From assembly GCA_051891935.1 (NCBI GenBank), contig JBJFFR010000090.1:1-14454 (forward strand): a stretch of 14,454 nt of DNA, in the 5' to 3' direction. The position numbers and the translations under genes are program-made. Position 1 is the first letter of the stretch, and each line of letters begins with the position of its first letter. Source of the DNA: UMGS363 sp051891935. GTDB lineage: Bacteria > Bacillota > Clostridia > Oscillospirales > Ruminococcaceae. Below are positions 1 to 5,745 of the stretch, in pieces. Below the pieces are notes generated by a model. It saw nothing but the letters and a program-made list of their open reading frames with translations. It ran no database searches and was not told where the DNA came from.

Positions 1-84
1 ATGGTCTTGAAAACAAGGTAGATGGTCTTGAAAACAAGGTAGATGGTCTTGAAAATAAGGTCGATGGTCTTGAAAACAAGGTCG
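1..84 (+). repeat. Four tandem 21-bp repeats encoding heptads
   Basis: The unit ATGGTCTTGAAAACAAGGTA plus G recurs at 1, 22, 43 and 64. Differences are limited to C/T in the AAC codon and A/C in the GTA codon; a fifth, diverged copy starts at 85. Because 21 bp is exactly seven codons, gain or loss of a unit keeps the frame and adds or removes one coiled-coil heptad. The array may extend left of the window. Confidence 0.9.
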
Positions 85-269
85 ATGGTCTGGATAAAGA
101 CGTAAAGAGCATTAAGATAACTCTTGAAAATGAGGTTTCACCTGCGATAAAGACGCTTACCGAAATGCAGATACAGAATTCCGGCCGTCTTGTTGTTATA
201 AAAAAAGATATTCAGAATATTAAGAATAATTTTGCCATAAAGAAGTTCTTTTCGGACTTGAGAAAATGA
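3..269 (+). CDS. C-terminal part of a coiled-coil protein (5' end outside the window)
   Basis: The reading frame is open from the left edge to a TGA at 267-269 and gives 88 residues. The first 28 residues are four copies of the heptad GLENKVD, followed by a degenerate copy (GLDKDVK). Leu and Val fall at alternating 3- and 4-residue spacing, the classic a/d pattern of a coiled coil. The rest (KSIKITLENEVSPAIKTL and on) is also charged and helical, ending in a basic FFSDLRK tail. The start codon lies upstream of the window. Similar small heptad-repeat proteins of unknown function are common in Clostridia, but I cannot name a family. A terminator follows 21 bases after the stop, so this closes its own transcript. 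Confidence 0.75.
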   Translation, partial: GLENKVDGLENKVDGLENKVDGLENKVDGLDKDVKSIKITLENEVSPAIKTLTEMQIQNSGRLVVIKKDIQNIKNNFAIKKFFSDLRK

Positions 270-290
270 GAGCAAATCAGTAAATATATT

Positions 291-323
291 AAGACTTATT
301 CGGCTGAATAGGTCTTATTTTTT
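291..323 (+). terminator. Rho-independent terminator
   Basis: AAGACTTATTC at 291-301 pairs with GAATAGGTCTT at 306-316 (11 bp, one T-G wobble) around the loop GGCT. It is followed by ATTTTTT. It lies 21 bases after the coiled-coil gene's stop. Confidence 0.85.
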
Positions 324-362
324 AAAAGAATGTATGGCTGCTATATTTTTACGAGGGAAATT

Positions 363-845
363 ATGAAAAAGCTGATATATATTATTCTTGCGTCTGTTTT
401 TTTGTTATGTGCCTGCGGAAGAATGAAAACCACCGACGACCTTATCAAAAAGGCACGCAAGGAGATACCAATATCCGATGCCGAAAGCATTGATATTGAA
501 TATGCAGGCGAATGCAAAAATGACAGTTATTCACTGCTGTGGTTCATTTCGGGAAACGAGTATCAGGCGCATTATTATCTTCCGATGGAGTGCCTTAAGG
601 TTAACGGCAGCTATGAGTTTATGCAGACGTTCAAGCCTTTAAACCGCGAAAAGGACATTGCCGTTCTGCAATGGCAGAGAAGCTATGCTTTTCTGATAAA
701 CAACAAGGAATGCAAAACGCTGCGTATAGTCGATGAAAACGGCTTGCATAACATTGAAATAGACCAATACCCTTATTTATGGTATAATGAAGTAATACCG
801 AGTAAATACCTTTTCCTTGACGAAAACGGCAATGAAATTTCATAA
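363..845 (+). CDS. Small lipoprotein of unknown function
   Basis: The protein has 160 residues starting at ATG 363. I prefer this start to the upstream in-frame ATG at 330 because GAGGG lies 7-8 bases before 363 and because it puts the signal peptide at the N-terminus. That peptide is Met-Lys-Lys, a hydrophobic stretch (LIYIILASVFLL), then a lipobox ending LCAC-G, with the lipidated Cys at about residue 17. The protein is therefore predicted to be exported and anchored to the outer face of the membrane. The mature part is mixed alpha/beta in appearance, with many aromatics, and I recognise no domain. The gene sits 15 bases before the patatin gene and is probably cotranscribed with it. Confidence 0.8.
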   Translation: MKKLIYIILASVFLLCACGRMKTTDDLIKKARKEIPISDAESIDIEYAGECKNDSYSLLWFISGNEYQAHYYLPMECLKVNGSYEFMQTFKPLNREKDIAVLQWQRSYAFLINNKECKTLRIVDENGLHNIEIDQYPYLWYNEVIPSKYLFLDENGNEIS

Positions 846-860
846 ACGGAGCGTGAAAAA

Positions 861-1730
861 ATGAACGAAAATATGACAGGACTTGTGCTTGAGGGCGGAA
901 CCTTTCGTGGAGTATACTCTGCCGGAGTAATGGACGCTTTTCTTGAAAACGGTGTGGAATTTCCGTATATAATCGGTGTTTCGGCAGGCATTTCAAACGG
1001 CGTTTCCTACATTTCGAAGCAGTTTGCGCGAAACCGTGAGATCATGGACAACTACCGCAATGACAAGCGCTATATCGGCGCAAGAAATTTCCGTACCTGC
1101 AGGAGCTGCTTCGGGCTTGACTTTGTTTTTGACGAGATACCGAACAAGCTTATCCCGTTTGATTATGAGACCTTTCGAAAGTACAAGGGTCAGGTCAAGG
1201 TCGGAGTGACGAACGCTGAAACGGGGAAATTCGAGTGCAAGAACGGACTGGAAAACGGAACGGATTTCAAGTATCTCCGTGCGTCCTGCTCGATACCGGG
1301 ACTTTTTCCGCCTGCAGAGCTGGACGGCAATTTCTATTATGACGGCGGACTCTCCTGTCCGATACCGATAAAGCAGGCGATAAAGGACGGCTGCACGAAG
1401 AACGTCATAATTCTTACGCAGCCCGAAGGCTTTGTAAAAAAATGCGGCAAGGGTAACATCATAATGAGCCAGCTCATGCGCAGAAGATTCCCCGAGGTCG
1501 AAATGCTGCTGCTCGCCCGTCACAGGATATACAACCGTCAGACCGAGTTTTGCAGGGAGCTTGAACGCCGCGGAAAGGCGCTGATATTCCGACCGAAGAT
1601 AAAGCTTGACAGCTTGGAAAAAAGCACCGAAAAGCTTCGGGAAACATGGCAGATGGGATATGATGACGGCACGGCGAGGATAGAGGAAGTGAAAGCTTTT
1701 CTCGGAAAACAGTATGATATGTATGATTAA
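861..1730 (+). CDS. Patatin-like phospholipase family protein
   Basis: A 289-residue protein with all patatin hallmarks. The glycine-rich oxyanion-hole motif GGTFRG is at residues 12-17, the nucleophile elbow GVSAG with Ser41 at 39-43, and the catalytic Asp161 in DGG at 161-163. The family uses a Ser-Asp dyad to hydrolyse acyl esters of lipids. The layout and length match the bacterial YjjU-type branch, which is mostly uncharacterised, so the substrate is unknown. There is no signal peptide, so it is probably cytoplasmic. GGAG lies just upstream of the ATG, 15 bases after the lipoprotein stop. The family call is firm; the biological role is not. Confidence 0.9.
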   Translation: MNENMTGLVLEGGTFRGVYSAGVMDAFLENGVEFPYIIGVSAGISNGVSYISKQFARNREIMDNYRNDKRYIGARNFRTCRSCFGLDFVFDEIPNKLIPFDYETFRKYKGQVKVGVTNAETGKFECKNGLENGTDFKYLRASCSIPGLFPPAELDGNFYYDGGLSCPIPIKQAIKDGCTKNVIILTQPEGFVKKCGKGNIIMSQLMRRRFPEVEMLLLARHRIYNRQTEFCRELERRGKALIFRPKIKLDSLEKSTEKLRETWQMGYDDGTARIEEVKAFLGKQYDMYD

Positions 1731-1757
1731 TTTCAGAGATATGTATAATTGATATTT

Positions 1758-1781
1758 CCTCGGGAATATTATTTTCCGAGG
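1758..1781 (+). promoter_or_regulatory. Hairpin that includes the Shine-Dalgarno of the 55-residue gene
   Basis: CCTCGGGAA at 1758-1766 can pair with TTTCCGAGG at 1773-1781 (nine pairs, one G-T) around a six-base loop. The right arm contains GAGG, the ribosome binding site used by the ATG at 1790. Folding would hide that site. Whether it regulates translation is inference. Confidence 0.4.
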
Positions 1782-1789
1782 TGATTTAA

Positions 1790-1957
1790 ATGGAAAAAGG
1801 ACTTGACAAGCTCCTTGCGGAAAGCAATTCGGCAAAGATCTTTTACTGCTCTTTGCCCGATTATGTCCGTGGTGCGATAATGAAAAATACGGACAAGATC
1901 ACGGACGAGGAGACCCTTCGCCGTGAAGCGGACAGGATTATGCACGAGTTTACCTAA
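1790..1957 (+). CDS. Small hypothetical protein, 55 residues
   Basis: ATG at 1790, TAA at 1955-1957. GAGGTGA ends a few bases before the ATG, a strong ribosome binding site. The product is soluble and charged, with a Cys near residue 19 (KIFYCSLPDYV) and a helical C-terminal half (TDEETLRREADRIMHEF). I recognise no family. It follows the patatin gene by about 60 bases, and its stop codon sits at the very edge of the palindromic repeat region. The strong ribosome site and codon use like its neighbours suggest a real gene. Confidence 0.65.
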   Translation: MEKGLDKLLAESNSAKIFYCSLPDYVRGAIMKNTDKITDEETLRREADRIMHEFT

Positions 1958-2125
1958 TGCGTAATTAAGCTTCGCAAATCTATTAAAACAATAAAAACGG
2001 TACTATCATGATTTGATATATCAATTTATATCATTTCGTGACCGTACCGTTTGTTTTTTTTATAGGATTTAAAAAGAATTTACAGTTCGCAATAATTACG
2101 CATTACGCATTACGAATTACGCATT
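1955..2125. repeat. Palindromic intergenic element with GCGTAAT repeats at its ends
   Basis: AATGCGTAATTA starts at about 1957 and its exact reverse complement TAATTACGCATT ends at about 2105. Further copies of ATTACGCATT and ATTACGAATT run on to 2125. The terminator stem forms the centre. The right end enters the last codons of the membrane protein (its final Asn-Ala-stop is read from this repeat), and the left end touches the stop of the 55-residue gene. The form is that of a small non-coding mobile or repeated palindrome, but copy number cannot be seen from one window. Confidence 0.5.
1995..2061. terminator. Probable bidirectional terminator between convergent genes
   Basis: AAACGGTAC at 1995-2003 pairs perfectly with GTACCGTTT at 2044-2052. 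The space between can fold further: TCATGA against TCGTGA, then TGATATA against TATATCA. On the + strand the stem is followed by G and eight or more T; on the - strand it is followed by T5. It therefore suits both the patatin operon and the convergent membrane-protein gene. Confidence 0.75.
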
Positions 2126-2659
2126 GATAAGAAGCTTTAGCCATACGACTGCAAGAGTATTATACAGAGCGTCCGCCATAAGGGAGTAAATAACTGCCGA
2201 GATTATCTTTGCTTTTGTGCTGACGGGAGGTTTTTCCTTTACTCTTTTTACGTTTGGGACGGCGTTCGGTTTTGATATAAGGAAGATAAGGACGCTGACA
2301 AGTGCATGGACTGCTGCGGTAAGCATCCAGAGGTACGGCATACTGTATCGGAACGCTGCGAAGAGGAAAAACATTCCTATCTGAAAGATGACATTGCTGA
2401 CGAAAAGCAGCAGGGCAGATATATTCTGTCTTGTGATAAGGCTAAAGAGCCAGCCCAATAGGGCGCTTATGACTATGGAGATAAGCACGAGTGCGATGTA
2501 GCTTCCGACGGTCGAATCGACAAAGAGTGAAAAAAACTCCATTGGATAAAGAAAGCCTGCTGTTGTGAACAGTGCGGCAAAGATGACTGCGCCGAGGGCG
2601 ATGAAGCCTTTCTTTTTAACGGTGAATTTGCTGTCGATGTTTTCTATGAATTTTAACAT
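2117..2659 (-). CDS. Multi-pass membrane protein of unknown function
   Basis: A 180-residue protein. The start is supported by GGAGG six bases before the ATG on the - strand. About five membrane-spanning stretches are visible, near residues 18-39, 52-75, 80-102, 107-128 and 150-176. A basic, proline-containing loop (KRVKEKPPVSTKAK) lies before the last one and is likely cytoplasmic. I see no catalytic or transport motif. It lies downstream of lysR on the same strand, separated by a strong hairpin, and its last codons come from the palindromic element. Confidence 0.7.
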   Translation of the reverse strand: MLKFIENIDSKFTVKKKGFIALGAVIFAALFTTAGFLYPMEFFSLFVDSTVGSYIALVLISIVISALLGWLFSLITRQNISALLLFVSNVIFQIGMFFLFAAFRYSMPYLWMLTAAVHALVSVLIFLISKPNAVPNVKRVKEKPPVSTKAKIISAVIYSLMADALYNTLAVVWLKLLINA

Positions 2660-2672
2660 ATATCCTCCGTAT

Positions 2673-2709
2673 GAAACGGCTGCCGACTTTTGTGTACGGC
2701 AGCCGTTTC
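2673..2709 (-). terminator. Strong intercistronic hairpin between lysR and the membrane-protein gene
   Basis: GAAACGGCTGCCG at 2673-2685 pairs perfectly over 13 bp with CGGCAGCCGTTTC at 2697-2709; the loop is 11 bases. On the - strand no T-run follows, since ATACGGAGG (the next ribosome site) comes directly after. It may be an attenuator or an mRNA-stability or processing element rather than a simple terminator. Confidence 0.5.
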
Positions 2710-2716
2710 TTATTGA

Positions 2717-3643
2717 TCAATACAATTCTTTGAGCGAATCACGGACGCGCTTAACTTCCTCGAGGAAGGCTTTGTCAAGTTCGGTCTGTTTATAGTGCTT
2801 CGGCATAACGAGGAGGTCTTTTCCTCTTGATCTGTCGTCCGAGCAGCAGCGCTGTACAAGTCGGAAATGGTGGAGCTGGCTGTCGGTGAACGGTGACACC
2901 CACATATATGAACGGGGGACATTATCGAGCAGGTCGAACTGGCTGCCACGGTCGTAAACGAAGATGCGGCTATGCTCGGCTGCGTTGCTCTTTCTGAGGT
3001 AGCTTGACGAGAGATAGGGGACTGTGGTATCGCCCTGCACTATCTCGATATAGCCGTCAAGGTCGGAGGAGCTGAATGTTTCCGATTTTGCAAGCTCGTC
3101 CTTTTCGGCAAGGAGTGCGACATACGGGAAGTTCCATATTTCCTCGTAGTAGAGGTCCTTATCACGGAGAAGCGAAAGGAAGAAATCCTCGTATGCTTCT
3201 TCAAAGCGGATAACTGCGTAGGAATACTCGCCGTCTGCGATGCCGTTGAGGGCGCTCAAGGCGTTCGTTTCACGGAAGTTCATAGCGATCTTTTCATTTC
3301 GGTCGAGCGAATTTATGAAATTGGAAAACGCGTGTGCGATATACGAAGCACGGGGGATCGCTATTCTGAACGTTGTTAGCTCGGAATCCTCGGGCTTTAG
3401 GATAGTTTCCATTTTTTCAAGCTGGGCGATAATGGTTTTAGCACATTCGAGGAAAGCCATACCCTTTTCTGTCGGTTCAACGCCTTTTGAGATACGCTTG
3501 AAAATAGGAGAGCCGAATTCCGTTTCAACTTCCTTTATTGCTTTGCTCAGGTTTGGCTGACCCATAAAAAGATTGGATGCAGCTTTTGTGATCGAGCCTG
3601 TTTTTTCGACTTCGACCAGATATTTCAGGTGCATAAGATTCAT
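2717..3643 (-). CDS. LysR-family transcriptional regulator
   Basis: A 308-residue protein, the usual LysR length. Residues 1-60 are the winged helix-turn-helix: HLKYLVEVEKTGSITKAA, then the recognition helix region GQPNLSKAIKEVE, and the wing FKRISKGVEPTEKG. The rest is a co-inducer-binding domain of the periplasmic-binding-protein fold, with GDTTVPYLSSSYL as a plausible ligand-site segment. It would bind DNA as a tetramer and respond to a small molecule that cannot be predicted. The first Met is kept because MNLMHLKYL is typical of this branch; the ribosome site (GTGGAA) is weak. It reads away from the phage cluster, with a 430-bp gap between, the usual LysR arrangement with its target, although that target relationship is inference. 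Confidence 0.92.
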   Translation of the reverse strand: MNLMHLKYLVEVEKTGSITKAASNLFMGQPNLSKAIKEVETEFGSPIFKRISKGVEPTEKGMAFLECAKTIIAQLEKMETILKPEDSELTTFRIAIPRASYIAHAFSNFINSLDRNEKIAMNFRETNALSALNGIADGEYSYAVIRFEEAYEDFFLSLLRDKDLYYEEIWNFPYVALLAEKDELAKSETFSSSDLDGYIEIVQGDTTVPYLSSSYLRKSNAAEHSRIFVYDRGSQFDLLDNVPRSYMWVSPFTDSQLHHFRLVQRCCSDDRSRGKDLLVMPKHYKQTELDKAFLEEVKRVRDSLKELY

Positions 3644-3673
3644 ATTTTTCCACTCATTCCCCTAAACGTTGTA

Positions 3674-3775
3674 ATACTAATCCCTCATTAAAGTGTAGAC
3701 AAAAAATCTGCGCAAAATCCATATATGCGAGATTTTGCTTGATTTTTTGTACACTTTATAATCGGGGATTAGTAT
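3674..3775. repeat. 102-bp palindromic element (MITE-like)
   Basis: The ends ATACTAATCCC (3674-3684) and GGGATTAGTAT (3765-3775) are exact reverse complements. Internal blocks also match in inverted order: AAGTGTAGACAAAAAATC against GATTTTTTGTACACTTT, and GCAAAATC against GATTTTGC. The whole element can fold into one long imperfect hairpin with a short loop near 3721-3730. It has no coding capacity. It would be transcribed in the 5' leader of lysR if the promoter at 3826-3834 is right. Confidence 0.75.
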
Positions 3776-3825
3776 AAGTTATGTTTTTCACTGTTATTCG
3801 GAATTTCACACAAATATTCATACTA

Positions 3826-3834
3826 ATTATATCA
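3826..3834 (-). promoter_or_regulatory. Extended -10 promoter for lysR
   Basis: On the - strand this reads TGATATAAT, a perfect -10 with the extended TG. No good -35 is seen at 17 bp, which is acceptable for an extended -10. It gives a leader of roughly 175 bases that carries the 102-bp palindrome. Confidence 0.5.
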
Positions 3835-3982
3835 TTAGGGAAAGTAAAATAAATTAATTTATCTTAAATATAATTTTAATAAATTGTTATTCGATGCTGC
3901 AAAACGTTTGAAAAAGGAATGTTTGCGGCTGTTTTTGTTTTAAATGTACAAAAAATCGACTTTGTGAGTTTAAAATAGGGCG

Positions 3983-4007
3983 TTTTATTGTGCAAAATGC
4001 AATAAAA
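3983..4007. promoter_or_regulatory. Palindromic operator candidate upstream of the phage promoter
   Basis: TTTTATTG at 3983-3990 and CAATAAAA at 4000-4007 are exact inverted repeats with a nine-base centre (TGCAAAATG). They lie about nine bases before the predicted -35. The form suits a dimeric repressor or activator site. It is not a known LexA box, and the cognate protein is unknown. Confidence 0.35.
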
Positions 4008-4015
4008 AGATGTGA

Positions 4016-4045
4016 TTGTATGTTAGTATGGATTTGTGTTATGCT
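4016..4045 (+). promoter_or_regulatory. Predicted promoter of the phage operon
   Basis: A weak -35 TTGTAT at 4016-4021, an 18-base spacer and a -10 TATGCT at 4040-4045 with an upstream TG (extended -10). Transcription would start near 4052, about 22 bases before terS. No other promoter is obvious in the next 10 kb. Confidence 0.4.
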
Positions 4046-4073
4046 TTAAGCACGGAAAGGGGGTGAGGAAAAA

Positions 4074-4520
4074 ATGAAGAGTAAAAGCTTTCCGATATTT
4101 AGGAATGCGGAGGAAGTGAAGTCGAAGATAGAGCGTTATTTTCGTTCCTGCGAGCCTGTGCAGGCGCTGGATGATGAATGTGCGCCTGTATTTGACAAGA
4201 ACGGTGCGCCCGTTTACGCTGTGCAGGAGGTGCCGCTGACCGTTTCGGGATTGGCGATCGCGCTTGGGTTCGGTTCGAGGGAGGAGCTTCTGTCCTATCG
4301 GGGCAAGCCCTTTGCGGAGGCGGCTATTCGCTCGGCGCTGCTGCGCATTGAGAATTATGCGGAGGAGCGTTTATTCGACAAGGGGCAGTCCTCGGGGGCG
4401 AAGTATTTTCTTGAAGGAAATTTCAAGTCATGGTGTGAGGATGGGAGCTCGGATACGGAAACTATCCGCCGTCTTGACGAGGTGCTTGAAACGCTCGACA
4501 AAAAGATGAAGGGAGGTTAG
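4074..4520 (+). CDS. terS: Phage terminase small subunit
   Basis: A 148-residue protein preceded by a strong AAGGGGGTGAGG ribosome site. Residues 53-75 (VPLTVSGLAIALGF then SREELLSY) form the helix-turn-helix typical of gp3-like small terminases. The following helices contain AIRSALLRIENYAEERLF and a Gly-Ala-Lys-Tyr-Phe-Leu segment that matches the common GAIFALKNF region of the family. The protein is expected to form a ring that recognises the packaging site and hands DNA to the large subunit. It is the first gene of the operon; the large terminase follows at once, with the ribosome site for it inside the last terS codons. Confidence 0.85.
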   Translation: MKSKSFPIFRNAEEVKSKIERYFRSCEPVQALDDECAPVFDKNGAPVYAVQEVPLTVSGLAIALGFGSREELLSYRGKPFAEAAIRSALLRIENYAEERLFDKGQSSGAKYFLEGNFKSWCEDGSSDTETIRRLDEVLETLDKKMKGG

Positions 4521-4527
4521 CGTTATT
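4511..4527 (+). promoter_or_regulatory. Ribosome binding site and ATT start of the large terminase
   Basis: GGGAGG at 4511-4516 is followed, 8 bases on, by ATT at 4525-4527, in frame with the terminase. No ATG, GTG or TTG occurs in this frame between the stop at 4507-4509 and the Walker A motif. The first ATG (4729) is 69 codons in and would delete the ATPase P-loop. ATT is a permitted but rare bacterial start. A +1 shift from the end of terS (skipping a T before TAG) is the alternative. Confidence 0.55.
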
Positions 4528-5745
4528 TTTACGGAAAAGCAGCGTTATGTATGGCGGCACACGGTCGGAGAATTCCACCGATGGAACATTTCATACGGGG
4601 CGACACGTTCGGGAAAGACATATCTTGACTACTATCGCATCCCGTATCGTATCCGTCATGCGCCCGAGGGACTTATTCTTCTTATCGGCAACACGCAGGG
4701 TACGCTTGAACGAAACATTATTGAGCCGATGAGAAATATATGGGGCAGCGGTCTTGTCGGGAATTTATCCGCTTCGGGGAAGATAACGCTGTTCGGACGG
4801 GAATGCTATGCCATCGGTGCGGACAAGACTGCGCAGGTGACAAAGCTTCAGGGTGCAGGTGCGGCTTACTGCTACGGCGATGAGATAACGACCTGGTCGG
4901 AGCCTGTTTTTCAGATGCTGAAGTCACGCTTGGACAAGCCGAACGCCTGCTTTGACGGGACGTGCAATCCAGATTCGCCGTCGCATTGGTTCCACAAATT
5001 TCTGGAGAGCGACGCCGACATTTTCAGCATGCGCTTCACGATCGACGACAACGCTTTTCTGACGAAGGATTTTGTTGAAAACCTCAAGCGTGAATACTCG
5101 GGGACGGTCTATTATGACAGGTTTATTCTCGGTTTATGGAGAGCTTCGCAGGGAGTTATCTATCGCAGCTTTGCAGACGATCCCGAGAGGTTCATAATTG
5201 ACGAAGAGCCGAAGGACATTGCGTTCTGCACGGCGGGACTTGATTTTGGCGGAAACGGTTCGGCTCACGCACTTAATCTGACGGGGATAACAAAGGGTCT
5301 TGGGAAGGTGGTTACGCTTGCCGAATGGTATTCAAAGTCGGAGCTTACGCCGTTTGAGCTGGAAAAATGCGTATGTGATTTTCTTGAAAAGGCTCTTGAA
5401 AGGTATCGGATAACCGAGCTTTTCTGTGACAGTGCGGAGCAGGTGCTTATCCGAGGAATTGCGAGGGAATGTATGTGCCGAAAGCTGCCGATAGCGGTGA
5501 GAAATGCGAAAAAGGGCAGAATAACCGATCGCATCCGCTTTTACTGCGGACTTATGGGGACGGGGAGATATGCTGTGATGCGTTCCTGCGTTCACACGAT
5601 CGAGGCTTTCTCCGAGGCGGTATGGTCGGAGGAGGGCAGCGGAATACGTCTTGACAACGGCAGCGTAAACATTGACAGTCTTGACGCACAGGAATACTCG
5701 ACGGAAACGCTGATGAAAAGCTTTATTGACAATGGGGGGATTTGA
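4525..5745 (+). CDS. terL: Phage terminase large subunit
   Basis: About 406 residues if translation begins at ATT 4525. The ATPase domain has Walker A GATRSGKT at residues 25-32, Walker B AAYCYGDE with D119/E120, and the coupling segment CNPDSPSHW shortly after. The nuclease domain (RNase H-like) shows the first acidic residue in GLDFGG (about D240), the second in FCDSAEQ (about D302) and the third in SLDAQEY near the C-terminus. Length and motif order match PBSX/SPP1-type large terminases, which pump DNA into the procapsid and cut it. All key residues are present, so apart from the start codon the gene looks functional. It ends in TGATG, sharing one base with the portal start. Confidence 0.88.
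   Translation: MFTEKQRYVWRHTVGEFHRWNISYGATRSGKTYLDYYRIPYRIRHAPEGLILLIGNTQGTLERNIIEPMRNIWGSGLVGNLSASGKITLFGRECYAIGADKTAQVTKLQGAGAAYCYGDEITTWSEPVFQMLKSRLDKPNACFDGTCNPDSPSHWFHKFLESDADIFSMRFTIDDNAFLTKDFVENLKREYSGTVYYDRFILGLWRASQGVIYRSFADDPERFIIDEEPKDIAFCTAGLDFGGNGSAHALNLTGITKGLGKVVTLAEWYSKSELTPFELEKCVCDFLEKALERYRITELFCDSAEQVLIRGIARECMCRKLPIAVRNAKKGRITDRIRFYCGLMGTGRYAVMRSCVHTIEAFSEAVWSEEGSGIRLDNGSVNIDSLDAQEYSTETLMKSFIDNGGI

Larger units (their letters stand above)
3644..4073. other. 430-bp intergenic control region between lysR and the phage genes
   Basis: This gap has no credible gene on either strand. From left to right it holds the lysR start region, the 102-bp palindromic element, the lysR extended -10, an AT-rich stretch (about 3840-3900) without clear motifs, a small palindrome at 3983-4007, and the phage promoter and ribosome site. 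A further ATACTAAT occurs at 3820-3827. Confidence 0.7.

Noticed and set aside
1..105. CRISPR array or direct-repeat array
   Set aside because: The 21-bp units are contiguous without spacers and encode heptads in frame.
4729..5745. Large terminase starting at the first ATG, 338 residues
   Set aside because: This start would remove the Walker A motif. The frame upstream to 4525 clearly encodes the conserved N-terminus.
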